From positions 1-27,784 of the forward strand of contig DFIR01000086.1 in assembly GCA_002372815.1 (NCBI GenBank): a stretch of 27,784 bases of DNA, read 5' to 3'. Within the stretch, counting starts at the first letter, position 1, and the number at the start of each line of letters is the position of its first letter. This stretch comes from Lachnospiraceae bacterium UBA3692 (GTDB lineage: Bacteria; Bacillota; Clostridia; Lachnospirales; Lachnospiraceae). The notes under the pieces were generated by a model. The model was not told the origin of the DNA. It was given only the letters and a program-made list of their open reading frames with translations, and searched no databases. This document shows, piece after piece, positions 7,218 to 14,503 of the stretch. A program made the position numbers and the translations under genes.

Positions 7218-9680
7218 TGTCGTATCTCCTTTTTCTTCTGTAGGTTCTTTTGATGTTTCTTCTGCTGTTCCTTCTGTAATTTCTTCCTCTATCTCCTCCG
7301 GAAGGAGTCTTCCGGGTTCGACCGTTTTCTTTAAGGGCCTGTCGGCGGAGGCGTCATGCAGGCGGATGCCGTTCAGGCGCAGGGCGTTGGTCACGACGCA
7401 GAAGCTGGACAGGCTCATCGCGAGGGCGCCGAGCATGGGATCCATGGTGATGCCGAGCGGTACGAGGAGCCCTGCCGCCACCGGGATCAGGATGCTGTTG
7501 TAGATCAAGGCCCAGAAGAGGCCCCACAGGATCGTCCGGTAAGTCTTCCGGCTGAGCCGGACCGCCGCGCTCACGTCGGTGAGGCGGGAGTTCATGAGGA
7601 CGATGTCCGCGGCGTCGATGGCCACGTCCGTGCCGGCGCCGATCGCGATCCCGACGTCCGCCCGGGTCAGCGCAGGGGCGTCATTGATGCCGTCTCCGAT
7701 CATGGCGACGCGGCCCTTCTCGCGGAGCTTCCGGATGATCTCCTCCTTGCCGTCCGGAAGGACGCCTGCCGCGACCTCGTCAACGCCCGCCTGGCGCCCG
7801 ATGGCCTCCGCCGTGCGGCGGTTGTCGCCGGTGATCATGACCACCCGGATGCCCATGTCGCGGAGCTCCCGGATCGCCTGCGCGCTGTCCTCCTTGATCG
7901 TGTCCGCCACAGCGATGATACCGATCAGTGCACTCTCTCTGGAGAAAAACAGCGGCGTCTTCCCGTCCTCCGCCAGCGCCTGTGCCTGCCTGCGGGCCTC
8001 CTCCGGCACCGTGCAGTGGCTGCTGATGAACCGGAGATTGCCTCCCTGCATCTTCCAGCCGTCCACGTCCGCGGTCAGCCCGTTGCCGGGCAGGGCGGCG
8101 AAGTCGCGCACCACTGCCTGCGGCACACCTTTTTCCGCGCAGCAGGATGTCACGGCCTTCGCGAGCGGATGCTCGCTCCGCTGCTCCAGGCCGCCGGCCA
8201 GGTAGAGCAGGTCATTCTCGGAGATGCCGGGCGCCGGCAGGATGTCCGTCACCTCCGGCAGTCCGCGCGTGATGGTGCCGGTCTTGTCCAGCGCCGCGAT
8301 CTGCACATTTCCTGCCTCCTGCAGCACTTCCGCCGTCTTGAACAGGATCCCGTTGCGTGCTCCGACGCCGCTGCCGACCATGATCGCGACAGGCGTCGCC
8401 AGGCCGAGCGCGCAGGGGCAGCTCACCACCAGGACGGAGATCCCCCGCGCCAGCGCGAAGCCGAGCGGCCTGTGCAGGATCACAAGCCAGAAAAGCGTCA
8501 CCAGCACCGCGACCGTGATGACCGCCGGGACGAAGACGCCGGAGATCCGGTCGGCCAGCTTCGCGATGGGCGCCTTGGTGGAGGCCGCGTCGCTCACCAT
8601 CCGGATGATCTGGGCGAGACTCGTGTCCTCGCCGACCCTGGTCGCCTCGCAGCGCAGGTAGCCCGACTGGTTGATCGTCGCGCTGCTGACGCTGTCGCCG
8701 GCCTCCTTGTCCACCGGGATCGACTCGCCCGTGAGCGCCGACTCATCGACCGCGCTCGTGCCCTCCAGGACGATGCCGTCCACCGGGATGCTCTCCCCGG
8801 GGCGCACGGCGAAGAGGTCGCCTCTCCGCACCTGCTCGATCGGCACGGTGACCTCCTGCTCCTCCCCGTCCGCGCCGGTCCGGATCACGGTCGCCGTCTT
8901 CGGCGCCAGCTTCATGAGGGACTTGAGCGCGTCCGTCGTGCGGCCTTTGGACATGGCCTCCAGCATTTTTCCGACGGTGATGAGGGTCAGGATCATCGCG
9001 GCGGACTCGAAGTAGAACTCCATCATATAGCCTTCGACAGCGGCCATATCGCCGTCCGTCTGCGCCCGCGTCATCGCGAACAGCATGGCCGTCGAGTAGA
9101 CGAACGCGGCGCTCGATCCGAGCGCGATCAGCGTGTCCATATTCGGAGCGCCGTGGAAGAGGCTCTTAAAGCCGCTTATGAAGAATTTCTGGTTGATGAC
9201 CATGACGATGACGGCCAGCAGCAGCTGCGCCAGTCCCATCGCGACATGATTCCCGGTGAAGAAGGCCGGCAGCGGCCACCCGAACATCATGTGCCCCATG
9301 GAAAAATACATCAGCACGAGCAGGAACCCGATGGAAGCGATGAGCCGCTTCTTCAGCACCGGCGTCTCCTTGTCGCGCAGAGCTTCCTCTTCCGCAGCGA
9401 GCCTGGCCGTCAGCGCCGCCCCGCTGCTCCCTTCTCCGGCTGCCCCCTGTCCGCCGGCAGCCTCTCCGGCCGCTCCGCCGACATTCCTGGGCGACGCGCC
9501 GTACCCGGCGTCCTCCACGGCCTTCATGATCGCCGCCGGGTCCGCCGTCCCCTCCACGCCGAGGGTGTTCGTGAGCAGGCTGACATTGCAGCCCGTCACG
9601 CCGTCGACCTTCGACACGGCCTTCTCCACGCGCGCCTGGCAGGCCGCGCAGCTCATGCCTGTCACAGTATATTGATCCAT
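7008..9680 (-). CDS. copA: copper-exporting P1B-type ATPase with C-terminal CopZ domain
   Basis: The 890-aa protein pumps Cu(I) out across the cytoplasmic membrane. In order it has: an N-terminal heavy-metal domain with GMSCAAC (Cys11, Cys14); a Gly/Ala-rich linker; eight expected membrane segments; the actuator motif LTGES (316-320); the transmembrane metal site SCPCALG (CPC 421-423); phosphorylation site DKTGT (Asp465); and the hinge GDGINDAP. After the last helices comes a linker rich in Glu and Thr, then a second metal domain from residue 822 with MMCSHC (Cys833, Cys836). A C-terminal metal domain is unusual, since CopA proteins usually carry theirs at the N-terminus. The ATG at 9680 has CAGGAGG at good spacing. 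It lies 43 bp downstream of csoR in the same operon. Confidence 0.95.
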   Translation of the reverse strand: MDQYTVTGMSCAACQARVEKAVSKVDGVTGCNVSLLTNTLGVEGTADPAAIMKAVEDAGYGASPRNVGGAAGEAAGGQGAAGEGSSGAALTARLAAEEEALRDKETPVLKKRLIASIGFLLVLMYFSMGHMMFGWPLPAFFTGNHVAMGLAQLLLAVIVMVINQKFFISGFKSLFHGAPNMDTLIALGSSAAFVYSTAMLFAMTRAQTDGDMAAVEGYMMEFYFESAAMILTLITVGKMLEAMSKGRTTDALKSLMKLAPKTATVIRTGADGEEQEVTVPIEQVRRGDLFAVRPGESIPVDGIVLEGTSAVDESALTGESIPVDKEAGDSVSSATINQSGYLRCEATRVGEDTSLAQIIRMVSDAASTKAPIAKLADRISGVFVPAVITVAVLVTLFWLVILHRPLGFALARGISVLVVSCPCALGLATPVAIMVGSGVGARNGILFKTAEVLQEAGNVQIAALDKTGTITRGLPEVTDILPAPGISENDLLYLAGGLEQRSEHPLAKAVTSCCAEKGVPQAVVRDFAALPGNGLTADVDGWKMQGGNLRFISSHCTVPEEARRQAQALAEDGKTPLFFSRESALIGIIAVADTIKEDSAQAIRELRDMGIRVVMITGDNRRTAEAIGRQAGVDEVAAGVLPDGKEEIIRKLREKGRVAMIGDGINDAPALTRADVGIAIGAGTDVAIDAADIVLMNSRLTDVSAAVRLSRKTYRTILWGLFWALIYNSILIPVAAGLLVPLGITMDPMLGALAMSLSSFCVVTNALRLNGIRLHDASADRPLKKTVEPGRLLPEEIEEEITEGTAEETSKEPTEEKGDTTMTKTMKIEGMMCSHCEMTVKKALEALDGVQSAQVSHTAGTAVVTLGADVADETLKAAVEAKDYEVKEIA

Positions 9681-9722
9681 CCTTCACGCCTCCTGTCCGC
9701 GGCCGCCAGATGCGACCGCCTG

Positions 9723-10049
9723 TCATTTCATGAGCTTCTGCAGGATCTTCATCAGCTCGTCGACCTTCTCCCCGCTTCCGCCGCGCAGATCGTCCGCGAC
9801 GCATGTGCGGATATGCTGCTCCAGCAGCGCCCTGCTGAAGCTGTCCAGCGCGCAGCCCGCGGCCGCCGCCTGATTCAGGATGTCCACGCAGTACGCGTCC
9901 CTCTCGATCATGCCCCGCAGGCCCCGGATCTGTCCCTCGATCCGGCTGAGACGGTTGATCAGGTCCCGCGTCTCCTGCGGGCTCCTCGCCTTCGTCCGGC
10001 AGTGCGGACATTCCTCTGTCGGCAGCAGTTCGCGCGCTTCGTTCTCCAT
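9723..10049 (-). CDS. csoR: CsoR-family copper-sensing repressor
   Basis: The 108-aa all-helical repressor belongs to the CsoR/DUF156 family, which releases operator DNA on binding Cu(I). The Cys-His-Cys ligand set is present: Cys54 (DAYCVDIL), His79 and Cys83 (EQHIRTC). The DNA-contact region LINRLSRIEGQIRGLRGMI is typical. The start used is the ATG at 10049, which has GGAG 7 nt upstream; a GTG 30 nt earlier lies in the operator. An extra CPHC pair (Cys14, Cys17) sits in the N-terminal tail. It is first in the operon with copA and lies just downstream of a matching operator, so autoregulation is expected. Confidence 0.93.
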   Translation of the reverse strand: MENEARELLPTEECPHCRTKARSPQETRDLINRLSRIEGQIRGLRGMIERDAYCVDILNQAAAAGCALDSFSRALLEQHIRTCVADDLRGGSGEKVDELMKILQKLMK

Positions 10050-10067
10050 GCTTTTCTCCTTTTCCGG

Positions 10068-10086
10068 GATACCCCCCACGGGTATC
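10068..10086 (-). promoter_or_regulatory. CsoR-type operator
   Basis: This is a perfect inverted repeat, GATACCC-N5-GGGTATC, 19 bp long. The G/C-rich centre flanked by ATACCC and GGGTAT is the known shape of CsoR operators. It lies between the predicted transcription start and the csoR ATG, where bound repressor would block csoR-copA transcription. Confidence 0.85.
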
Positions 10087-10097
10087 TTTCAACCGCC

Positions 10098-10126
10098 ATT
10101 ATGCACCTCCCGCAACGCCATTGCAA
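10098..10126 (-). promoter_or_regulatory. csoR-copA promoter
   Basis: On the minus strand a -35 TTGCAA (10121-10126) and a -10 CATAAT (10098-10103) are separated by exactly 17 bp. Transcription would start about 10091, immediately upstream of the CsoR operator. Confidence 0.6.
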
Positions 10127-10163
10127 CCCCCTCCCCGGAAAAAACACCGCCCGTCTCCGCCCT

Positions 10164-10173
10164 GTGCTATACT
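10164..10173 (+). promoter_or_regulatory. possible extended -10 promoter of the phosphoesterase gene
   Basis: TGTGCTATACT contains TGC directly before TATACT, an extended -10 arrangement, about 44 nt before the proposed TTG start. There is no good -35 hexamer at 17 bp, which is acceptable for extended -10 promoters. Confidence 0.4.
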
Positions 10174-10216
10174 TACAGCATATCGCACCAGAAAACGCCC
10201 GCCAAAGGAGGCCCCT

Positions 10217-10852
10217 TTGAGATACTACATCGCCGACTGCCATTTCTTCCACGACAGCCTGAACCGGCAGATGGACTGCCGCGGCTTCGCCTCCGCGGAG
10301 GAGATGAACGCTTATATGCTCCGCAAATGGAACGAGAAAGTGCGCTGGAACGACGACGTGGTCATCCTCGGCGACCTCTCCTGGGGCGGCCCGGAGGAGA
10401 CGACGGCCCTCCTCGAACAGCTCAACGGCCACCTGTGCCTGATCCGCGGCAACCACGACCCCTTCGGAGAGAAGAAGGGCTACCCCGTCACCCGCTTCAA
10501 ATGGATCCGCGACTACACGGAGATGCGGGATGACGGCCGCAAGGTCGTCCTCTGCCACTACCCGGTCTTCTGCTACAACGGCCAGTACCGCACGGAGGAG
10601 GACGGCTCCCCGAAGACCTACATGCTCTACGGCCACGTCCATGACACGCAGGACCAGCGCCTCGTCGAGCAGTTCATCCGCATCTCCGAGGAGACGGTCC
10701 GGTATAAAAAAGACGGCAGCCCTTACAGGCTGCCGTGCCGCATGATCAATTGTTTCTGCGGATATTCCGACTACACGCCGCTCACGCTCGATGAGTGGAT
10801 CGAGAACGATGCCCGGCGCCGCGCCGCTCAGCCTTTCAGCCCGCGGCTCTGA
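10217..10852 (+). CDS. calcineurin-like metallophosphoesterase
   Basis: The 211-aa protein has the ordered motifs of the two-metal calcineurin-like phosphoesterase fold: IADCHFFHD (Asp and His ligands, first 12 residues), VILGDLSWGG, LIRGNHD, LCHYPV and YGHVHD. It is probably a cytoplasmic phosphodiesterase or phosphatase; the substrate is unknown. The start is taken as TTG at 10217 because AGGAGG lies 5 nt upstream and the family begins right at the first beta strand (here RYYIADCHF). Upstream in-frame codons from 10121 would run through the csoR promoter. Its last 25 bp overlap the convergent small gene ending at 10828. Confidence 0.85.
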   Translation: MRYYIADCHFFHDSLNRQMDCRGFASAEEMNAYMLRKWNEKVRWNDDVVILGDLSWGGPEETTALLEQLNGHLCLIRGNHDPFGEKKGYPVTRFKWIRDYTEMRDDGRKVVLCHYPVFCYNGQYRTEEDGSPKTYMLYGHVHDTQDQRLVEQFIRISEETVRYKKDGSPYRLPCRMINCFCGYSDYTPLTLDEWIENDARRRAAQPFSPRL

Positions 10853-11082
10853 CGGTCCATGTCCTCCACGACGATATCATAGATCTCACCGACCGTCGCG
10901 CAGTACTCCAGGCACTTCCAGGGCTCGTTCGTGTGGAAATGGATCTTGATCGGATCCCCGTCCCCGCCGACCGCCAGCAGGCAGTCGCCGTCGAAGTGGT
11001 CCTCGAAATATTCCCTCACCTCATCTTCATCCAGATCCTCTCCGTCGATGAGGAGCTGCGTATCATAACGGTATTCCAGCAT
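10828..11082 (-). CDS. small free-standing protein like the C-terminal domain of FakA/YloV
   Basis: The 84-aa acidic protein begins MLEYRYDTQLLIDGED. Its region GDCLLAVGGDGDPIKIHFHTNEPWKCLEYCATVGEIYDIVVEDM matches in layout the last domain of FakA/YloV (fatty-acid kinase catalytic subunit, DAK2 family); it is quoted in pieces: DGDPIKIHFHTN, then LEYCATVGE. In FakA this domain follows the kinase and middle domains, and here neither is present. The ATG at 11082 has AAGGAGG 8 nt upstream, so it is a real start and not a truncated reading. The stop overlaps the convergent phosphoesterase by 25 bp. It might partner a FakA or FakB protein elsewhere; function unknown. Confidence 0.75.
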   Translation of the reverse strand: MLEYRYDTQLLIDGEDLDEDEVREYFEDHFDGDCLLAVGGDGDPIKIHFHTNEPWKCLEYCATVGEIYDIVVEDMDRQSRGLKG

Positions 11083-11150
11083 TCTGATCCTCCTTCTGCT
11101 GTCAGCGGTCCATGCCGCCGTGCGGCCCTCCGCCGCCTCTGTCTTCCGGT

Positions 11151-11609
11151 CTACAGCGGCATGAACGCACCGATGACCAGTCCGAGCACACATCCCGCCG
11201 CCACCTGCAGCGGCGTGTGTCCCACAAATTCCTTCAGTGTCTCCTCCGGGGTCAGGTCCACTTCCTCGCCGGCCAGGATATGTTCGATGATCTCGTTGAT
11301 CGCCTTGGCCTGCTTGCCGGTCTCCCGGCGCACGCCCATGGCGTCATGCATCACGATGATCGCCATCACTGCCGCCAGCGCGAAGATCCCGGAGCTCCAT
11401 CCGTGCAGTCTGCCGATCGCCATCGCGACGGACGAGACCGTCGCCGAGTGGCTGCTGGGCATTCCCCCGTCTCCGATCAGCCGCTCCCAGACCAGCTTCC
11501 TGTTGATGATCAGATAGATCACGGTTTTCAGCAGCTGTGCTGTGGCCCAGGCGATCAGCGCCGTGATCAGGACCCGGTTCTGCAGGATTGCTTCGATCGG
11601 CTGTACCAC
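11151..11609 (-). CDS. YuiD/DUF212 divergent PAP2-family membrane protein
   Basis: The 152-aa protein has about four membrane segments. It carries the diagnostic stretch GDGGMPSSHSATVSS, related to the acid-phosphatase (PAP2) signature, followed by VMHDAMGVRRETGKQAKAIN and ending LGLVIGAFMPL. The family resembles B. subtilis YuiD; the biochemical activity is not established. I prefer the GTG at 11609, with GAGGGGG 8 nt upstream. A TTG at 11651 would lie only about 5 nt from the predicted transcription start and has a badly spaced ribosome site. Confidence 0.87.
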   Translation of the reverse strand: MVQPIEAILQNRVLITALIAWATAQLLKTVIYLIINRKLVWERLIGDGGMPSSHSATVSSVAMAIGRLHGWSSGIFALAAVMAIIVMHDAMGVRRETGKQAKAINEIIEHILAGEEVDLTPEETLKEFVGHTPLQVAAGCVLGLVIGAFMPL

Positions 11610-11662
11610 GTTGTCTTCCCCCTCTATGAATATGCCGCCGTGCTTCTGCAAATCTCCTATTC

Positions 11663-11691
11663 ATTATAATCCCTGTACGGGATTCTGTGAA
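11663..11691 (-). promoter_or_regulatory. promoter of the YuiD-type gene
   Basis: On the minus strand TTCACA (11686-11691), 17 bp and a perfect TATAAT (11663-11668). The implied start near 11656 leaves a leader of about 47 nt to the GTG at 11609. Confidence 0.75.
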
Positions 11692-11763
11692 ATCTTTTTC
11701 CGAAAATATTTGCCGGAACAAACCCCGGGCAGGGACAGCCGGCGCCCCCGTGCCGCCGCCTTC

Positions 11764-11799
11764 AAAAAAGAGGAGACAGAGAACCTTCCCTGTCTCCTC
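11764..11799 (-). terminator. intrinsic terminator after the first L,D-transpeptidase gene
   Basis: Minus-strand GAGGAGACAG (11790-11799) pairs perfectly with CTGTCTCCTC (11770-11779) and is followed by six T (11764-11769). It lies 24 nt beyond the stop at 11824. Confidence 0.93.
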
Positions 11800-11823
11800 A
11801 CTTCTCATCATCCTGTCATCTCA

Positions 11824-14373
11824 TCAGTAGACCCACACCCTCGTGCTCGCCGGGATGTTGTTGTACACCCACTGCGCGTTGGCGAGCTGCAGGCGGATGC
11901 AGCTGTGCGAGATGTTCTTGCCGCCCTTGTCCGGGTTCGGATCGATCGGGCTCTTGCCCGCAGGGCTCCTGGAATATTTCTTGTACAGACGGGAATGCAG
12001 GAAGTAGCTGCCCGTCGTGTAAGTGCAGTAGAAGGCGGTCGAACCGTTGAAGTCCCTCCAGTACTCGTGGTAGGCCTTCGTGGTGCGCCACTTGCCGCTC
12101 TTGGAAGGGTGCGACTTGCTGCCGCAGTGTATGTTCCAGAGACCCTTGACCATCTTCCACTCGCCGCCGGCTCTCTTGAAGACGCCGACCTTGTGATCGG
12201 ACTTGTTCACCATGATCAGGTAGTTCGTCTCGGAGGTCGCCGACTGTGCCTTGATGGTCATCGCGAGCTCCTTGCTGATCGCGCTGGTCAGCTTGCCGTT
12301 GCCGTCGATCTTGCACTGATAGCCGTACTGATCGGTGAAAGTGCCCGCCTTGCCGGTCACGCGCTGATAGGTCTCAAGGTCGTAGGCGTAGTACTCCTTG
12401 CCGACCTTCACGATGCCTCTCTGCGCGCCACAGGTCTCCGTGTCGAAGTAGTATCTCGCGCCATCCACGGTCTTGTCGCCGAGCCACGCATTGCCGTTCA
12501 CCGGATCCATGTAGTACCGGCCGCTGCTCAGATACAGCCAGCCCTTCTGCATCTTGCCGGTCTCGGTGTCGAAATAGTACCACTTCTTATTGACCTGGTA
12601 CCAGCCGGTGACGATGCTGCTCTCGCCGAAGTAGTAGTAATCGTCGCCTTCCTTGACCCAGCCCTTCGCGACTGTGAAGTCCTCGTTCAGGAAGTACGGC
12701 TTGCCGTTATACTCGACGCGGCCGGCCTTCTCCACGCGGCAGGGGATCCCGCTCTCATCGGGCAGATACAGGTAGCGTTTCTTATTGATGGTGATGATGC
12801 CCTGCTTCGCGACGCCGGTCTTGGTGTCAAAGTAGTACTGCTTGCCGTCGATCGTCTTCGCGCCGAACGCGATCGCGTGGTCCGTAGGCTGAATGTAGTA
12901 GTACTTGCCTTCCGATGTGTTCCAGCCGTCCGCTGCCAGCACGCCCGCGCCGTCCTCATCGAGGAACAGATACTTCTTCTTGCTGATGGTCTGGATGCCC
13001 GTGACGGAAGCGCCCTTGCTGTTGAAGTAGTAGGTCTTGCCGTCGATCGTCTTCCAGCCCGTCACCATCTTTCCGTGCGCACTGTCGGACGGATCCATAT
13101 AATACCACTTGCCGGAGAGCTTCTTCCAGCCCGTCACCGCATAGACGTGACTGTCCTCATCCTTGGCAAAATAGTAATAGATCTTGCTCAGCTTCTGCCA
13201 GCCGGTGTTCTTCTGGTTGACGCCGTTGGAATCGAAGTAGTAGAACGCATCGTCGATCTTCTGCCAGCCGCTCTTGCGGGCGCCGGTCTCCGGATCCAGA
13301 TAGTAGTAGGAGTAGGTGGTGGTCGTGACTTTCTTCTTCTTGACCGTCTTGGTGGTGGTCTTGGAGATCGTCAGCCAGCCCTTCTGCATCTCGCCGCTGC
13401 TGTTGGCGTAGTAGTTCTTCCCGCTGACCTTGAACCAGCCGGTCTTCAGCACGCCGCTGGAAGCGTCAAAATAATACCACTTCTGCTCACCGCTGCTGTT
13501 CGGAAGCTCCTTCCAGCCCTTGGAGGCCGCGAAGCCGTCCTCGGGATCGAAGTAATACCACTTATTGCTGACTTTCGTCCAGTCTTTCTGGATCGCGCCG
13601 CTCGAGGAGGCGTAGTAAGTCTTCTTATTGACCGTGAACAGCCCGGTCCTCAGGTACTGGTCACTGCCGATATAGTAAGTCTGGTCCCCGTCGACGATGA
13701 ACTCGTTCTTCGCGAACGTGCCGTCGAGCTTCCGGAACTTCCACTTCTTCTTATTCTTGCCGGTGCCCTTCACCCAGTCGCCGGTGCTGACCGTGACCTT
13801 CACCTGGGCCTTGATCGAGGCATCCGAAGCGAGCGCCGCCGTGATGGTGGTGACGCCTGCGGCAATGCCCTTGACGGTGCCGTTCTCATCCACTTCCGCG
13901 ACGCCGCTGTTCGCGCTCGACCAGACGATCTCCTTGTCCTCGGCATCCTCCGGGAGGACCAGTGCCGCCAGCGCCTGCTCACTGCCGATCTTGACGGTGA
14001 TCTCGCTGACGTCCTTGCCGTCCTTCTGCGCCTTGACGGACTCCGCCTTCACGGGCGCCTCCGTCGTGGTGGTCGTCTCCGGCTCGATCACTTCGGTCAC
14101 GGTCGTGGACGGAGCTTCCGGCTCCTCGACCGCCGCCGTCGTCTCTTCAGAGGCCGGCTCCGTCACGACAGGCTCCGCCTCTGTCACAGCGGGGGCTTCC
14201 TGCTGCACCTCTGCGGGCGCCTGCGTCTCTTCTTCCTTCTGCTCTGTCACTACCTCCTGCGCCGCCTGCTCCGTCGCTTCCGCGGCCAGGACGACGGATG
14301 CGTCCGCCGCCGGGACCGAAGTCACGAGCATGGCTGCTGCAAGGAAGATCGCTGCTGCTCTGCGAATGATCAT
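11824..14373 (-). CDS. secreted L,D-transpeptidase with Big_2 domain and wall-binding repeats (LDT1)
   Basis: This 849-aa secreted protein should form 3-3 cross-links in peptidoglycan. It has a signal peptide (about 1-30), an acidic Glu/Thr/Ala-rich stretch (31-110) and a bacterial Ig-like Big_2 domain (about 112-195, with IVWSSANSGVAEVDENG). About 21 choline-binding/glucan-binding-type repeats follow (222 to about 690), with the consensus GW-x4-GK-x-YYF. The YkuD domain occupies 717-849. Catalytic elements are His793 and Cys825, in ISHSCIRL; the usual motif is SHGC. Repeat 6 holds a long basic insertion (KTVKKKKV). It is the first of four tandem paralogues. AAAGAGG lies 8-9 nt before the ATG. 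The promoter is inside the end of the neighbouring paralogue, and a strong terminator follows. Confidence 0.93.
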   Translation of the reverse strand: MIIRRAAAIFLAAAMLVTSVPAADASVVLAAEATEQAAQEVVTEQKEEETQAPAEVQQEAPAVTEAEPVVTEPASEETTAAVEEPEAPSTTVTEVIEPETTTTTEAPVKAESVKAQKDGKDVSEITVKIGSEQALAALVLPEDAEDKEIVWSSANSGVAEVDENGTVKGIAAGVTTITAALASDASIKAQVKVTVSTGDWVKGTGKNKKKWKFRKLDGTFAKNEFIVDGDQTYYIGSDQYLRTGLFTVNKKTYYASSSGAIQKDWTKVSNKWYYFDPEDGFAASKGWKELPNSSGEQKWYYFDASSGVLKTGWFKVSGKNYYANSSGEMQKGWLTISKTTTKTVKKKKVTTTTYSYYYLDPETGARKSGWQKIDDAFYYFDSNGVNQKNTGWQKLSKIYYYFAKDEDSHVYAVTGWKKLSGKWYYMDPSDSAHGKMVTGWKTIDGKTYYFNSKGASVTGIQTISKKKYLFLDEDGAGVLAADGWNTSEGKYYYIQPTDHAIAFGAKTIDGKQYYFDTKTGVAKQGIITINKKRYLYLPDESGIPCRVEKAGRVEYNGKPYFLNEDFTVAKGWVKEGDDYYYFGESSIVTGWYQVNKKWYYFDTETGKMQKGWLYLSSGRYYMDPVNGNAWLGDKTVDGARYYFDTETCGAQRGIVKVGKEYYAYDLETYQRVTGKAGTFTDQYGYQCKIDGNGKLTSAISKELAMTIKAQSATSETNYLIMVNKSDHKVGVFKRAGGEWKMVKGLWNIHCGSKSHPSKSGKWRTTKAYHEYWRDFNGSTAFYCTYTTGSYFLHSRLYKKYSRSPAGKSPIDPNPDKGGKNISHSCIRLQLANAQWVYNNIPASTRVWVY

Positions 14374-14425
14374 AAAAATGCACCTCTTTGATCAACTGCA
14401 ATTGATGAACTGTCAGACAGTCTCC

Positions 14426-14472
14426 GCCGCAATGATGCGGCAATCGGACGGTCCGCCTGCGCGGACCGCCCG
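14426..14472 (-). other. hairpins in the leader of LDT1 / tail of LDT2
   Basis: Two strong hairpins lie between the LDT2 stop and the LDT1 start: CGG-x-CGGTCCGC with GCGGACCG-x-CCG around a 4-nt loop (14445-14472), and GCCGCA/TGCGGC (14426-14441). Neither is followed by a T-run, so they are not classical terminators. They occupy the first half of the roughly 95-nt LDT1 leader and could modulate termination, stability or translation. Confidence 0.55.
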
Positions 14473-14474
14473 TA

Positions 14475-14503
14475 ATTATACGATTATTTGCCGTCCCAGT
14501 CAA
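14475..14503 (-). promoter_or_regulatory. LDT1 promoter embedded in the 3' end of LDT2
   Basis: Minus-strand TTGACT (14498-14503), exactly 17 bp, then a perfect TATAAT (14475-14480). It is the best promoter match in the window. The -35 is within the last codons of LDT2 and the -10 lies just after its stop codon. Confidence 0.8.
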
